From the NCBI RefSeq assembly GCF_013201605.1, contig NZ_CP053848.1:1178001-1242000 (forward strand): a stretch of 64,000 bases of DNA. The letters run 5' to 3'. The notes beneath the pieces were generated by a model. The model did not search any database, was not told the origin of the DNA, and saw nothing but the letters and a program-made list of their open reading frames with translations. The number at the start of each line of letters is the position of its first letter. The first letter of the stretch is position 1. Source of the DNA: Campylobacter ornithocola (GTDB taxonomy: Bacteria; Campylobacterota; Campylobacteria; Campylobacterales; Campylobacteraceae). Shown piece by piece: positions 28,429-38,325 of the stretch. Position numbers and translations under genes: made by a program.

Positions 28429-30401
28429 CTACTCACTATCATTTGATGTTTTGAGATTAATTAATCTATAATTTAATTGTTTTTGAAACAACTCCTTATA
28501 AATTTTTGAGAAATTCTTATGATATGAATCTAATTCAAAAGCCTTATTTGTATCTTTTATACTAGTATTATTTTCAAAATAATAACCATTATCTCCACTA
28601 TACACTCCATTTTGATCAATCCAAATAAGCTCATTAAAACCAAATTCTAACTTTTCATTTTTTATAGGTGCTAACATATTTCTTCCTCCTAAACTTAAAT
28701 ATTTTGTATTACTAAGAGTAAGATTATAAAGTGTTGGAAAAATATCTTTATGTGAACCCACGCGGTTTTTATCATAATAAATATCATTTTTTAAATACTT
28801 TGGAAGATATAAATAAAAAGGCACGCTATAAGCAAAAACTTTTTGAAAATTTGTATCTATCTTAATATCTCTAAATCTATGATCTCCTGTAGCAGCAACT
28901 ATAATATTATCCTTAAATTTGCTTTCTTTTATATGATCTAAAAACATTCCGAATTCATCATTTGCATATGCATAAGCATTTAAAGCACCTATGGAATCAC
29001 TGATAATAAATTGATTTAATATCTTTTCATCTAAAGCATTCTCATCAATAAGTTGTTTTTTACTTTTATGTATATAAGGTCTATGAGTGGAAATACTAAG
29101 AGAGATAACAAGTGTAGGACTTTTGGCATTTTCAAAGATAGAATATATTTTTTTATACATAAACTCATCAGCTATACCGTATTTATGTTTTGTTTTTCTA
29201 GCTTGTGGAAAATCTTGCATAAGCGTATTTTCATCTATAATTTCATCTACACCTTGATTTTTAAAATAATTTCCAAGATTATACCAAGAAGCATTACCAC
29301 TATAAACAAAAACTATCTTGTACCCTGCATTTTTATAAATTTGCAAAGGTGTAAAATCTAGCTTTTCTTTTTGGTACAATCCATTTGAAATAATATTTGG
29401 GCTTAAAAAAATTAAACGATTAAAACTTTCTATGGTATTGTTTGCACTAGATAAAAATCTAGTAAAAACAATATCTTGCTCAAAGTGCTTTTTTAAATTT
29501 CCCAAAAGATTAATTTTTTCAGTATTAAACTCAGCCAAATTTAAACCAAAACTTTCCATGATATTAACATAAATGTGATTTTTAGCATGATTTTGATGTG
29601 TTAAAGTAGTATCAAACATAGGAAAAAGCTTTTCTTCTAGTTGATTAAGCTGTTTTATATCTACACTTTTAAATTCTTGCTGATTTTTATACTCTTTATA
29701 TGCCCATGAAAAAGCCATTAAAGGATTTGTAGAAATTTCATTAAAAGCTTTTATGGTACTAAATTCATAACTTGAAGCTCTTAGTGCATTATAAGTAAAA
29801 TGTCCTCTTAGCGCTACAACATAAGCATAAATTAGTAAAATGTTTAATAAAACAAAAAACACTAGTTTTACTTTAATAGTCTCTAGTTTTAAGCTAAGAA
29901 TTTTAATATTAAGATAAAAACAAAATATACTAAAAATTACAGCTAATAACAATGCTTTTATAATGGGATAATCAGAAAAAACTATCGACAATATAGCCTT
30001 AGTATCATCATCTTTTAAACCAAAAATAAAAATATCAATCTTGCTTGCATAAAGTTGAAAGTAATAATAATGTATAAATGCAGAAATTAAAACAATAAAA
30101 GCTATAAAAGCTACATAAAAACTAGAAAGGTAAAAATAAATTTTAGCAATTACCCCCCCCCCGTAGTATGATATTTTCTATCTTTAAAAACCAAACTTAC
30201 ATAAGAAAGCAAACCATACAAAAATAAGGGTAGAAAAATAGCACTAAAAGTTCTCATATCATGACCTAGTCCATACACATACACCATTAAGGTATTTTCG
30301 CTTTCATTAGTTAAATTTTTTATCATCAAAAATCTAACTGAAGCAAAAATTCCCATAAAAATAAAACTAAAAGAAAGAATTTGCAATAAAATTTTTCTCA
30401 T
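28429..30401 (-). pseudogene. Sulfatase/LTA-synthase-like membrane enzyme, phase-OFF at a G10 tract
   Basis: The gene starts at the ATG at 30401 behind AAAGGAG, encodes two membrane helices, and runs into G10 at 30153-30162 followed by TAA after 83 codons. With G11 or G8 the frame joins the downstream open frame into one protein of about 657 residues. The C-terminal region has the alkaline-phosphatase-fold motifs of LtaS/sulfatase enzymes: M-E-S-F-G near the start of the domain, A-T-G-D-H-R, and S-H-K-D-I-F-P-T. Expected substrates are surface polymers or lipids, by family only. A TTG at 29991 could start a soluble remnant but lies past the tract without a clear ribosome site. Confidence 0.82.
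30153..30162 (-). repeat. Phase-variable G10 tract, OFF state
   Basis: Ten C on the plus strand. In the gene the tract reads as Thr-Gly-Gly-Gly-stop. One more G, or two fewer, restores the sulfatase frame; nine G also gives an early stop. Confidence 0.88.
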
Positions 30402-30438
30402 TATACTCCTTTAAATAATATTTTCTTGCTAAAAAAGA

Positions 30439-31227
30439 TTATTCTTCGTAATTTTTTATAAGCTTATCAAAGCCCCATAAATTTCTAGCTTCATTTGCTT
30501 TGCTAACTTCTACCACAAGCATTTCTTCTTGATCGCCAAGTTGCTCTTGCACTTCTCCAAAAGCATTAACAAAAAAACTATCTCCATAAAATTTCCACTC
30601 ATTTTCTTGCTTTAAATTACCTATGCGATTAACCCTTAAAATGCTTGTTGAGTTTAAAAAAGCTCTTGTTTTTAAAAGTTCTAGCCATCTTTGATTGCTT
30701 TCAAAAGTACTAGCTGTGGGAATGATGACTAAGTCTATCTTTTTTTTCATAATCATTTGCCAAAAGATATCAAAATGTGCTTCAAAGCCAAAAAGTAAAG
30801 CACATTTTAAACCCTCATGTGTGAAAGTAAAAAGTTTAAGCTTATCAGTTTTTTTATTGTTAAAAAATTTTTCTTCATTCCAATGCACATAAGGCATTAA
30901 AATTTGTTGCTCATACACTTTTACATTTTGCGGGCTTACTTTTAAGCATAGTTTTTTTAAGCCATCATTTTCAACACTTATAAAAGGTGCAATAATGTTT
31001 AAATCATATTTTTTAGCAAGTTTTATCAAGCTTGCTTTTTTGCTTTGACTTTGTTCTTTAATCATACTTTTTGGCATAGTTTTTAGCTCACTAAAAAAAC
31101 TATTTAAAACATATTCGCCTAAAACCACCAAATTCGCGCCACTTTCCTTAGCAGCTTTTAGATAATAATCAAGCCTTGATTCACTCAAAGCCAAAGTTGG
31201 AAACTGCAAAGCTACAACACTACTCAT
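30439..31227 (-). CDS. Carbon-nitrogen hydrolase (nitrilase superfamily)
   Basis: A 262-residue protein with the nitrilase-fold order: catalytic Glu in L-G-E-Y-V near residue 37, a Lys region near residue 110, and a region near 143-150 (A-L-L-F-G-F-E) where the catalytic Cys is expected. There the sequence has C-A-L-L-F-G-F-E, so the usual Cys of the C-Y-D/C-W-E elbow is replaced by Gly/Phe, with a Cys five residues earlier. It may be inactive or have a shifted nucleophile. The start overlaps xseB by eight bases. Confidence 0.75.
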   Translation of the reverse strand: MSSVVALQFPTLALSESRLDYYLKAAKESGANLVVLGEYVLNSFFSELKTMPKSMIKEQSQSKKASLIKLAKKYDLNIIAPFISVENDGLKKLCLKVSPQNVKVYEQQILMPYVHWNEEKFFNNKKTDKLKLFTFTHEGLKCALLFGFEAHFDIFWQMIMKKKIDLVIIPTASTFESNQRWLELLKTRAFLNSTSILRVNRIGNLKQENEWKFYGDSFFVNAFGEVQEQLGDQEEMLVVEVSKANEARNLWGFDKLIKNYEE

Positions 31228-31393
31228 CTACTTGCTCAATTTCTAATTTAGCATTTTCAAGCATAGTTCTTGCTTGCTTGATACTTTTTAAGCCTTCTTT
31301 GTAAATTTCTACACAAGTTTTAAGGTCTAAATCTTTATCGTTAAGTTTTTCCAAAGAAAGCTCAGCTTGTTTAATGTGATCTTCAAATTCCAT
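31220..31393 (-). CDS. xseB: Exodeoxyribonuclease VII small subunit
   Basis: A 57-residue [23 protein letters not shown] onward, ending EIEQVDE. It shows the XseB pattern of a short helical hairpin (F-E-D..L-E-x-L-N..L-D-L..Y-K-E-G). XseB binds XseA to form the single-strand exonuclease. The ATG overlaps the guaB stop by one base and its stop overlaps the nitrilase-like gene, so it is translated within the guaB unit. A gene of the same size lies at the same position in C. jejuni. Confidence 0.82.
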   Translation of the reverse strand: MEFEDHIKQAELSLEKLNDKDLDLKTCVEIYKEGLKSIKQARTMLENAKLEIEQVDE

Positions 31394-32844
31394 TAATTAC
31401 TTACCTTATAATTTGGTGCTTCAGCAGTGATAGTTACATCATGCACATGGCTTTCTTTTAATCCTGCTGCGGTAATTTCTACAAATTCAGCTCTTTCTTG
31501 GAAAGCTTTAATATCTACTGCACCTACATAACCCATAGAGGATCTAAGTCCGCCTAAAAGCTGATGTACTACACTTTTTATACTCCCTACATAAGGCACC
31601 CTACCTTCAATACCTTCGGGCACAAGCTTATCTTGAGCAGTACCTTCTTGAAAATATCTATCCGAGCTACCTTTTTGCATAGCTCCTAAACTTCCCATAC
31701 CACGATAACTCTTATATTGCCTTCCTTGATAAGTAAATAACTCGCCTGGGCTCTCATCAGTTCCTGCTAAAAGTGAGCCTATCATAACACTACTTGCTCC
31801 TGCTGCAATAGCTTTTGCAATATCGCCTGAGTATTTTATACCCCCATCAGCAATTACTGGCACGCCGTATTTACTTGCTTCTATCGCACATTCATCTATA
31901 GCTGAAATTTGAGGCACACCTACGCCTGAAACAATACGCGTTGTACAAATACTACCAGGTCCTATACCTATCTTAATCGCATCAGCACCTGCCTCGCAAA
32001 GATCTTTAACCGCTTTGGCACTTGCAACATTTCCTACTATCACATCTACATTAAACTCAGCCTTAATTGCTTTTAATGTATCAATAATCCCTTTAGAATG
32101 CCCATGTGCACTATCCATTACGATAACATCAACTTCAGCCTCCACTAAAGCTTTCACGCGATCAAGCTGACCCACACCAACAGCCGCAGCTACTCTTAAT
32201 CTTCCATAGGTATCTTTATTTGAATTTGGATATTCTTTGCGTTTTTTTAAGTCTTTTATAGTGATTAAGCCCTCTAAGTGGTTATTTTCATCTACAATTG
32301 GAAGTTTTTCTACTTTATTAGTAGAAAAAATTCTTTCTGCATCATCTAAAGTAGATCCTTTTTTAGCAGTGATTAAAGGCATTTTTGTCATTACATTTTC
32401 TACCAAATTATCAAAATTTGTTTCAAATCTCAAATCGCGATTAGTTAAAATTCCTATTAAAATTTTATTCTCATCTACCACAGGAACACCTGAAATTCTA
32501 TATTCAGCCATTAATTCTAGTGCTTCTTTAACACTTGCTTTAGGTCCTATATAAATAGGATCCATAATCACGCCGCTTTCACTTTTTTTAACTCTTTTTA
32601 TTTCTCTAACTTGCGAAGCTATATCCATATTTTTATGGATCACCCCTATACCACCAAGTCTTGCCATCATGATAGCTGCCCTATGCTCAGTAACCGTATC
32701 CATAGCAGCTGAAATTAAAGGCATATTTAAAGTGATATTTTTTGTAAGCCTTGTTTTAATATCTACTTCTTTAGGTAAAACCTCAGAGTATTGAGGAACT
32801 AACAAAACATCTTCAAAAGTTAAAGCGCGTTTGATGATTTTCAT
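31393..32844 (-). CDS. guaB: Inosine-5'-monophosphate dehydrogenase
   Basis: A 483-residue TIM-barrel enzyme oxidising IMP to XMP in guanine nucleotide synthesis. Two CBS domains lie at residues about 90-205. The catalytic loop [11 protein letters not shown] holds the active Cys near residue 302, and Y-R-G-M-G-S-L-G near 400 forms the flap. It sits downstream of gatA with an 10-base gap. Confidence 0.97.
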   Translation of the reverse strand: MKIIKRALTFEDVLLVPQYSEVLPKEVDIKTRLTKNITLNMPLISAAMDTVTEHRAAIMMARLGGIGVIHKNMDIASQVREIKRVKKSESGVIMDPIYIGPKASVKEALELMAEYRISGVPVVDENKILIGILTNRDLRFETNFDNLVENVMTKMPLITAKKGSTLDDAERIFSTNKVEKLPIVDENNHLEGLITIKDLKKRKEYPNSNKDTYGRLRVAAAVGVGQLDRVKALVEAEVDVIVMDSAHGHSKGIIDTLKAIKAEFNVDVIVGNVASAKAVKDLCEAGADAIKIGIGPGSICTTRIVSGVGVPQISAIDECAIEASKYGVPVIADGGIKYSGDIAKAIAAGASSVMIGSLLAGTDESPGELFTYQGRQYKSYRGMGSLGAMQKGSSDRYFQEGTAQDKLVPEGIEGRVPYVGSIKSVVHQLLGGLRSSMGYVGAVDIKAFQERAEFVEITAAGLKESHVHDVTITAEAPNYKVSN

Positions 32845-32854
32845 GATTTTTCCT

Positions 32855-34219
32855 TTATTTGTTTTTGATAATTTCTTCCAAGCTTAAAGCACCATCTAAT
32901 AAAGTTTGCTCATCATAAGCTTTACAGATAAGTTGAGCAGAAATATTAAGTCCGTTTTCATTTTTTGCTACTGGCACACTAATACCACCAAGCCCTGCCA
33001 AATTAACTGAAATAGTAAATACATCTTCTAAATACATTTGTACCGGAGTTTTAATATCATTAAAACCAAAAGCAACACTTGGAGCAACAGGCATAAAAAT
33101 CAAATCACAATCATTTAAAATTTCTTCATATTTTTGTTTGATAAATCTTCTAGCCTTTTGTGCTTTGATATAATATGCATCATAATACCCACTACTTAAG
33201 ACAAAGGTTCCTAGTAAAATTCTTCTTTTTACTTCCTCGCCAAAACCTTCACTTCTACTATTTATATACATTTGGCTAAGATTATCACATTTTTCGCTTC
33301 TTCTACCATATCTTACGCCATCATAACGACTCAAATTTGCACTTGCTTCAGCTGCTGCTATGATATAATAAGCTGCAACATCAAATGTAGAATCCATTAA
33401 GTCTTTATAAACAATTTCATGGCCACTTGCTTTTAACATATCTATGGTTTTCAATAAGGCTTGTTTTACATCATCATTAGTTTGTTCTACATAGTTTTTA
33501 ATCACAGCTATTTTTAGCTTTTTATTTGCATTTAGTTTTGGTGCGGTTGGCTCAAGAGCTATGTTTGCGCTTGTACTATCTTTTTCATCATAACCTGCAA
33601 TAGCATCATATAAAATCGCAGCATCTTCAACATTTTGTGTTAAAACTCCAATTTGATCAAGACTCGAAGAATACGCTGCTAATCCATATCTACTAACTCT
33701 TCCATAGCTTGGTTTAAACCCAACACAACCACAAAAAGCAGCAGGTTGTCTTACCGAACCACCAGTATCTGAACCTAAACTTGCCAAAGCTATCCCAGCA
33801 GCGACCGCAGTAGCGCTTCCGCCACTACTTCCACCTGGAACTTTAGTATTATCAAGTGGATTTAATGTCTTACCATAAAAAGAAGTCGCACTTGTGCTTC
33901 CCATAGCAAATTCATCCATATTACATCTTCCAAATGGAGCAAAATTATTTTTGCGTAAATTTACAATAACACTTGCATCATAAGGTGCCACATAGCCTTG
34001 TAAAATTTTAGAACCACAAGTTAACTCCCAATCTTTAACGCTAATATTATCTTTTATAGCTACTGGTACGCCAGCACCTGAAACACTTAAGTCTTTATTT
34101 AAAAACTGCTCGACATAAGCACCTAAATACTTTTGTTGGTGTGCTTTTTCATTTAATTCTTTTTTTAGACTTTCTAATTCTTCATTTGAAAATTTCAAAG
34201 CTTCTTTTAAAGTTACCAT
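32855..34219 (-). CDS. gatA: Glutamyl-tRNA(Gln) amidotransferase subunit A
   Basis: A 454-residue amidase that releases ammonia from glutamine to convert Glu-tRNA(Gln) to Gln-tRNA(Gln). The amidase signature is visible: V-A-I-K-D-N near residue 54 (catalytic Lys), G-S-S-G-G-S near 132, and G-S-D-T-G-G-S near 150 (catalytic serines). The ATG overlaps the stop of the small membrane protein gene by one base. gatB and gatC are not in the window. Confidence 0.96.
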   Translation of the reverse strand: MVTLKEALKFSNEELESLKKELNEKAHQQKYLGAYVEQFLNKDLSVSGAGVPVAIKDNISVKDWELTCGSKILQGYVAPYDASVIVNLRKNNFAPFGRCNMDEFAMGSTSATSFYGKTLNPLDNTKVPGGSSGGSATAVAAGIALASLGSDTGGSVRQPAAFCGCVGFKPSYGRVSRYGLAAYSSSLDQIGVLTQNVEDAAILYDAIAGYDEKDSTSANIALEPTAPKLNANKKLKIAVIKNYVEQTNDDVKQALLKTIDMLKASGHEIVYKDLMDSTFDVAAYYIIAAAEASANLSRYDGVRYGRRSEKCDNLSQMYINSRSEGFGEEVKRRILLGTFVLSSGYYDAYYIKAQKARRFIKQKYEEILNDCDLIFMPVAPSVAFGFNDIKTPVQMYLEDVFTISVNLAGLGGISVPVAKNENGLNISAQLICKAYDEQTLLDGALSLEEIIKNK

Positions 34220-34326
34220 TATTTATCCTTAAATCTTTTAACCAAATAAAACAAAAAAAGCGTGACAAATAAAAAACTTAATAAAGTAATCACTATCACA
34301 CTAAAAGGTAAAGCTTGCTCAAACAT
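34219..34326 (-). CDS. 35-residue single-pass membrane protein
   Basis: The ORF starts [20 protein letters not shown], continues as one hydrophobic helix, and ends in the basic tail VKRFKDK. The start lies inside the last codons of ileS (eight-base overlap) and the stop overlaps the gatA ATG by one base, so it is a coupled gene and not chance. A similarly tiny gene lies between gatA and ileS in C. jejuni. Function unknown. Confidence 0.65.
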   Translation of the reverse strand: MFEQALPFSVIVITLLSFLFVTLFLFYLVKRFKDK

Positions 34327-37093
34327 TTTTTGCTTTTTCCACACTATTACATCTTGGACATAAACATTCTTCTTCTTTTGCTAAAAACTTCCAACATCTT
34401 GGACACTTGTGCAATAAAGAACGCACAATTTTAAAGCTATGATTATCTATCTTAAATTCATTCAAAGCTTCTTTATCATCTAAGCTTTCTACCGAGCTTA
34501 CCATAAACCAATCTGCCACTTCTTCAATATCTTCACTCAAAAGCTCATTTGCACTTGTTTGTAAGCTTAACTCTAGGGTTGATTTGATGATTTTATCTTT
34601 TTTTAATACATCAACAAGTTCAAAGAATTTTTCTCTTGATTTAATAAATAATTCATCTTCTATTTTAAAATCATATTCAAAGCCATTCTTTAACACCAAA
34701 TCAAACACATCTTTAGCATTTTCTTTAATAGCCACATTTGCATGCTCTAATGCTTCATCTATGGTATAAGTAAGACTTGGAGCTAAAAGTGTAAAAAGTT
34801 TTCTAGCTATTAACACCATAGCACTTTGCGCGCTTACTCTTTTTGCGTCATCTTTTGCATTACAATACAATCTATCTTTACACACATCTAAATAAATTCC
34901 ACTTAAATCTGCACTTAAGAAATTTAAAAGTACACTAAAACCTTTTGCAAATTCATATTTTTCAAAAGCGGCTTCACATGTTTCAAAAGCCATTTTAGCA
35001 CGCATTAAGATCCACTTATCTAAAAGTGTGAAATTTTTTGTTTCTAAAAATTCTATATCATTGGTATTTGCAAGCAAAAATCTCATAGTATTTCTTATCT
35101 TTCTATATTGTTCGCTTACTTGTTTTAAAATATTATCTGAAATTTTTAAGTCCGTTGAATAATCACTAAGCATTATCCAAAGTCTTAAAATTTCTACTCC
35201 ATAATTTTTAGCTACATTTTGAGGTAATATCACATTGCCTTTTGACTTGCTCATTTTTTGACCCTTCTCATCAACGGTAAAGCCATGAGTAAGTATGTTT
35301 TTATATGGGGTTTTATGATTAATCGCAGTAGAAATTAAAAGTGAGCTTTGAAACCAACCGCGGTGTTGATCACTTCCTTCAAGATACATCGAAGCTTGAT
35401 ATTCTCCTGCATCATATCTAGCTGAGTTTAACACCGCTTCCCAAGTACTACCACTATCAAACCACACATCTAAAATATCATAAACTTTCTCTAAGTTATT
35501 TGGATCATACTTGCTATTTGGTGGTAATAAATCTTTTATTTCCAAATCCCACCACGCATCAGCTCCATTTGTTTCAAAAATTCCTACTAGATAGTCTAAA
35601 ACATTATCATCAAAAATTACTTCTTTGGTGGTTTTATCTCTAAAAAATGCTATAGGCACACCCCAATCTCTTTGTCTTGATATACACCAATCAGGGCGAT
35701 TTTCTATCATAGAACTAAGTCTTTTTATTCCACTTTCTGGATAAAATTTCACATTTTTTAACTGCTCTAACGCCAATTCTCTTAAAGATTTTCCATCTAA
35801 TTTTTTCTCATCCATTAAAATAAACCATTGTTTTGTAGCTCTATAAATAACAGGTTTATGTGTTCTCCAACAAAATGGGTAAGAATGTGTAAATTTAGAA
35901 CTTTCAAGCAAAGCTTCACCAAGTAGTTCCAATATGCGCTCATTTGCCTTAAAAATATGAAGCCCTATAAACTCATTTAGCAAATGATCCGGTAAAAGCC
36001 CTTTAGCTCTTAGTGTTTCATCGTAACACCCGCCATCATCTACTGGCATAATCACTTCAATGCCATATTTTAAGCACACATAATAATCATCCTCGCCATG
36101 CCCTGGTGCAGTGTGTACAAGTCCTGTTCCACCTTCCATTAAAACATGATCACCTAAAATAAGAGTAGATTTTCTTTGATTGAGTGGATTGATAGCACTT
36201 AGATTTTCAAATTCGGCACCTAAAAGTTCTTTTTTAATTTTTCCTTGAGTGAAGTTTTTATTGATCATATTTTCAAGCAAGGCTTTAGCAAAAATATAAC
36301 CTTCTTCAGTAATAACATATTTTTCATTTGGATTTAAAGATATAGCTTGATTTGCCGGTAAAGTCCAAGGCGTGGTAGTCCAAATAACTGCTTTAGCTTT
36401 TTCAACGCCTAGTTTTTCAAGGGAAGTTTTATCAAGCTCAAATGCTACAAAAATAGAATAATCTTCTTTATCTTCATATTCTACTTCAGCTTCTGCTAAC
36501 GCACTCTTAGCAGCCCAACTCCAAAAAACAGGCTTGCTTCTTTCTAGTAAAAGTCCTTTTTTAGCGATTTTACATAAAGCCTTGTAAATATCTGCTTCAA
36601 AAGCATTTTTCATAGTCAAGTATGGCTCATCCCAATCAGCAATCACACCCAAAGACTTAAATTCATCTCTTTGGATATTTACAAATTCTCTCGCATGCTC
36701 TCTACAAAACTCACGAATTTCTTTTTTGCTTAAACTTTGTTTTTTATCTTTAAGTTTAACTTCAACTTGCTGCTCTATAGGTAAGCCATGACAATCCCAA
36801 CCTGGAGTAAAACGCACTTTTTTACCTTGAAAATAATGCATTTTTATGATGATATCTTTTAAAATTTTATTTAAAGCATGACCAATATGCAAATGTCCAT
36901 TAGCATAAGGAGGGCCATCATGCAAAGTAAAACTTTCATTTACACCTTGTCTTTTTTGCTTCATTTTTTCATAAGCATAGTTGTTTTCAAACCACTTGTT
37001 AAAACGCTTAGGTTCAAGCTCTGCTAAATTTGCACGCATTGCAAAAGTCGTATTTGGAAGCAATAGCGTATCTTTATAATCCATACTATCCAC
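34319..37093 (-). CDS. ileS: Isoleucyl-tRNA synthetase
   Basis: A 924-residue class I synthetase. HIGH motif H-L-H-I-G-H near residue 72, editing domain in the middle, KMSKS motif near residue 608, and a C-terminal zinc knuckle of two CxxC pairs (CPRCWKF and CLCPRC). The ATG at 37093 is used here; the ATG at 37084, three codons later, is an equally good start. It opens the ileS-gatA-guaB-xseB unit on the minus strand. Confidence 0.96.
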   Translation of the reverse strand: MDSMDYKDTLLLPNTTFAMRANLAELEPKRFNKWFENNYAYEKMKQKRQGVNESFTLHDGPPYANGHLHIGHALNKILKDIIIKMHYFQGKKVRFTPGWDCHGLPIEQQVEVKLKDKKQSLSKKEIREFCREHAREFVNIQRDEFKSLGVIADWDEPYLTMKNAFEADIYKALCKIAKKGLLLERSKPVFWSWAAKSALAEAEVEYEDKEDYSIFVAFELDKTSLEKLGVEKAKAVIWTTTPWTLPANQAISLNPNEKYVITEEGYIFAKALLENMINKNFTQGKIKKELLGAEFENLSAINPLNQRKSTLILGDHVLMEGGTGLVHTAPGHGEDDYYVCLKYGIEVIMPVDDGGCYDETLRAKGLLPDHLLNEFIGLHIFKANERILELLGEALLESSKFTHSYPFCWRTHKPVIYRATKQWFILMDEKKLDGKSLRELALEQLKNVKFYPESGIKRLSSMIENRPDWCISRQRDWGVPIAFFRDKTTKEVIFDDNVLDYLVGIFETNGADAWWDLEIKDLLPPNSKYDPNNLEKVYDILDVWFDSGSTWEAVLNSARYDAGEYQASMYLEGSDQHRGWFQSSLLISTAINHKTPYKNILTHGFTVDEKGQKMSKSKGNVILPQNVAKNYGVEILRLWIMLSDYSTDLKISDNILKQVSEQYRKIRNTMRFLLANTNDIEFLETKNFTLLDKWILMRAKMAFETCEAAFEKYEFAKGFSVLLNFLSADLSGIYLDVCKDRLYCNAKDDAKRVSAQSAMVLIARKLFTLLAPSLTYTIDEALEHANVAIKENAKDVFDLVLKNGFEYDFKIEDELFIKSREKFFELVDVLKKDKIIKSTLELSLQTSANELLSEDIEEVADWFMVSSVESLDDKEALNEFKIDNHSFKIVRSLLHKCPRCWKFLAKEEECLCPRCNSVEKAKNV

Positions 37094-37156
37094 CTTAAAA
37101 ATTTAAAAATAGTTAATTTTACTTAAAATACTTTTAATTTGCACTTATTTTTTTGT

Positions 37157-37162
37157 TATAAT
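37157..37162 (+). promoter_or_regulatory. -10 promoter element for the CinA-like gene
   Basis: TATAAT preceded by a T-rich stretch (TTATTTTTTTGT), 22 bases before the ATG at 37185, with a strong AAAAGGAAAA ribosome site between. Confidence 0.6.
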
Positions 37163-37184
37163 CGCAAGAAAAAAAAGGAAAATC

Positions 37185-38276
37185 ATGAAACATTTAATTA
37201 TCATTATAGGCAGTGAAATTATCATTAATGAAAACTACATGCGTTATATTCAAGAGGAGTATAAAAAGCAATTTTTAGAACTCCACGAGTTAAAATTTAT
37301 AAACAAGCCTGATAAAGATCTTCCTTTTTTACTTGAAAAACTTTCTAAAGAATATAACCATATAACCATTTTTAGTATTAGCGAATACTACACAACCATA
37401 GCTAAAATCATAGCAACTTTAAACGATGATGTTTTAATTTTAGAAAATGATACCTTAGTGCCTTCAAAAGCTTCGCGTGAAAAAAATTCCTTTTTAAGTT
37501 CTTTTGGGCAATGCCATATTAATTTATTAAATATAAATATAGAGCAAAAACTACCTTTGATCTTGCAAAATCCTGAACTTGATTATGCGTATTTTTGCCT
37601 TTTAGATATAGATGAGATGAGTGCGAACATCTTACTTAACACACTTACTACTTCTTTCGAAATTCAAACTAACTCAAGTGCATTATTAGATAATCTCATT
37701 TGCATTAGAGCAAGCGCCAGTCAGTATGGAAAACTAGAAGGATTTTTAAAAGGTGTTTTTAAACTTTTTGCTGGAAAAGTGTTTTTAGGGAACGATCCTA
37801 TTAAATTTATAGCTAAAAAACTTTTGGAAAAAAACTTAAAAATTTCTTTTGCAGAAAGTTGCACCGCAGGACTTTGCGCCTCTAAACTAGCTGAAAATTC
37901 AGGAATTTCCAATGTGTTTGAAGGCTCTTTGATAACCTATTCTAATCGCTTAAAAAACTCCTGGCTTGGTGTGAGCAACGACACCTTAGAAAGTGTTGGA
38001 GAATACTCTGATCGCTGTATTTACTTTATGCTAAAAGGAACTTTTAAAACCACAAATTGTGATTTTGCTTTAGCACTTAGTGGGGTAGCTGGAGAGGCAG
38101 ATGATAAAAACACCAAAGCAGGTACCATCTACATAGGAGCTATGTATAAAGATGGAACCTTTTTGCAAGAATGTATTCATATACAAGGAGCAAAAAACTA
38201 TACAAGAGAACAAACATGCTTAGCTGCATATTGTTTAATGCTTAAATTAAAACCTGAAATTTTCTTTGGTGTTTAA
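37185..38276 (+). CDS. CinA C-terminal domain protein (nicotinamide-nucleotide amidase-like)
   Basis: A 363-residue protein. The C-terminal 160 residues are a CinA domain with the signature A-E-S-C-T-A-G near residue 226 and L-A-L-S-G-V-A-G near residue 300. This domain deamidates NMN in the NAD salvage pathway. The N-terminal 200 residues do not show a clear molybdopterin-binding (MoCF) domain of full CinA and look divergent. The same divergent form follows ileS in C. jejuni. Its promoter is separate from the minus-strand genes. Confidence 0.82.
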   Translation: MKHLIIIIGSEIIINENYMRYIQEEYKKQFLELHELKFINKPDKDLPFLLEKLSKEYNHITIFSISEYYTTIAKIIATLNDDVLILENDTLVPSKASREKNSFLSSFGQCHINLLNINIEQKLPLILQNPELDYAYFCLLDIDEMSANILLNTLTTSFEIQTNSSALLDNLICIRASASQYGKLEGFLKGVFKLFAGKVFLGNDPIKFIAKKLLEKNLKISFAESCTAGLCASKLAENSGISNVFEGSLITYSNRLKNSWLGVSNDTLESVGEYSDRCIYFMLKGTFKTTNCDFALALSGVAGEADDKNTKAGTIYIGAMYKDGTFLQECIHIQGAKNYTREQTCLAAYCLMLKLKPEIFFGV

Positions 38277-38325
38277 ATCCTTATCCACCAAAGTGTACTT
38301 TCTAAGTGGTAATTAAAACAAGGGG

